Assembly (NCBI GenBank): GCA_017553035.1
Contig: JAFZNE010000103.1
Span: 1 to 34,985 of the forward strand
Length of the DNA: 34,985 nt
Reading direction: 5' to 3'
Source: Lachnospiraceae bacterium
GTDB taxonomy: Bacteria; Bacillota; Clostridia; Lachnospirales; Lachnospiraceae
The notes under the pieces are model-generated. The model was not told the origin of the DNA. It was given only the letters and a program-made list of their open reading frames with translations, and did not search any database. A program made the translations under genes and the position numbers. This document shows, piece by piece, positions 34,555-34,985 of the stretch; the first letter of the stretch is position 1, and each line of letters opens with the position of its first letter.

Positions 34555-34985
34555 ATGGCAAGTTTATCGTTAAAGAACATTCAGAAGGTTTATCCCAACG
34601 GCTTCGTTGCTGTTAAGGATTTCAATCTTGAGATCCAGGATAAGGAATTCATCATTTTCGTAGGCCCTTCAGGATGCGGAAAGTCAACAACACTTCGTAT
34701 GATCGCAGGTCTTGAGGAAATCACCCAGGGTGAGCTCTGGATCGGTGACAAGCTTATGAACGACGTAGAGCCCAAGGATCGTGATATCGCGATGGTATTC
34801 CAGAACTACGCTCTGTATCCTCATATGTCGGTTTATGATAACATGGCATTCGGACTTAAGCTTCGTAAGACTCCCAAGGCAGAGATCGATAAGCTGGTTC
34901 ATGAGGCAGCCAAGATCCTTGATATCGAGCACCTGCTCGATCGTAAGCCGAAGGCTCTTTCCGGTGGACAGAGACAGCGTGTTGC
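34555..34985 (+). CDS. Sugar ABC transporter ATP-binding protein, MsmX/UgpC type (3' partial)
   Basis: The first 143 residues of an ABC ATPase that runs off the right edge. Walker A is GPSGCGKS (37-44), the Q-loop is '[12 protein letters not shown]' (Q83), and the signature LSGGQ is at 135-139. The '[13 protein letters not shown]' start and the ALYPHM block are typical of MalK/UgpC/MsmX subunits, which energise carbohydrate importers, often several at once. It has its own strong AAGGAG ribosome-binding site, 8 nt before ATG 34555. The neighbouring permease or binding-protein genes are not in the window, consistent with a shared multitask ATPase. Cytoplasmic face of the membrane. Confidence 0.93.
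   Translation, partial: MASLSLKNIQKVYPNGFVAVKDFNLEIQDKEFIIFVGPSGCGKSTTLRMIAGLEEITQGELWIGDKLMNDVEPKDRDIAMVFQNYALYPHMSVYDNMAFGLKLRKTPKAEIDKLVHEAAKILDIEHLLDRKPKALSGGQRQRV

Noticed and set aside
1-34985. tRNA, rRNA or other structured RNA genes
   Set aside because: Reading both strands gave no cloverleaf with a conserved T-loop/CCA region and no rRNA-like blocks.

Overview
The window looks like a chromosomal segment of an anaerobic Firmicute, most likely a Lachnospiraceae/Clostridia member. This is inferred from the gene families and gene order: tig-clpP-clpX-engB, a DUF4364 protein beside rho, a YesN-type AraC regulator, and Thr/Pro-rich lipoproteins. Strong AGGAGG ribosome-binding sites and good sigma-A promoters with exact 17-bp spacers point the same way. 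No rRNA, tRNA, CRISPR array, insertion sequence or prophage gene was found. Both ends cut genes: a metallophosphoesterase on the left and an ABC ATPase on the right.

Region 1 (1-9.8 kb) is accessory and surface-oriented. It holds a metallophosphoesterase with a repeat-rich linker and BspA-like leucine-rich repeats, a YesN-like AraC regulator with a degenerate receiver, a sodium:neurotransmitter-type symporter, a beta-helix lipoprotein, a reverse-strand PD-(D/E)XK (Rpn-like) nuclease next to a 395-bp AT-rich gap, and a small secreted protein of unknown function.

Region 2 (9.9-14.6 kb) holds a DJ-1/PfpI protein converging on glmM. Between them lie three 33-bp tandem repeats and a 27-bp-arm palindrome. 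glmM is divergent from a large lipoprotein that carries an HExxH metallopeptidase motif; both promoters can be read in the short shared region.

Region 3 (14.6-20.1 kb) is protein quality control: trigger factor, ClpP, ClpX and the ribosome-assembly GTPase EngB, then a MATE exporter. The lon gene often found between clpX and engB is absent. The clpP-clpX and clpX-engB gaps each carry palindromic sequence.

Region 4 (20.2-33.8 kb) starts with a reverse-strand DUF4364 protein. A long one-direction run follows: rho (with a roughly 200-residue repeat-rich disordered insert), prfC, a second MATE exporter, miaA overlapping rapZ, a hybrid histidine kinase whose phosphoacceptor His is Asn, a VanY-like carboxypeptidase with a peptidoglycan-binding domain, serS, an SDR reductase, and a membrane-anchored protein of uncertain fold. 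Several junctions overlap (41 bp, TGATG, ATGA), so much of the run is probably co-transcribed and translationally coupled. Region 5 (33.9 kb to the end) has a small anchored secreted protein and the start of an MsmX/UgpC-type sugar ABC ATPase.

The most unusual items are the His-to-Asn hybrid pseudokinase, the Rho insert, the HExxH lipoprotein, and the repeat/palindrome cluster between pfpI and glmM. I did not find a clearly new multi-gene system; these are individual leads.
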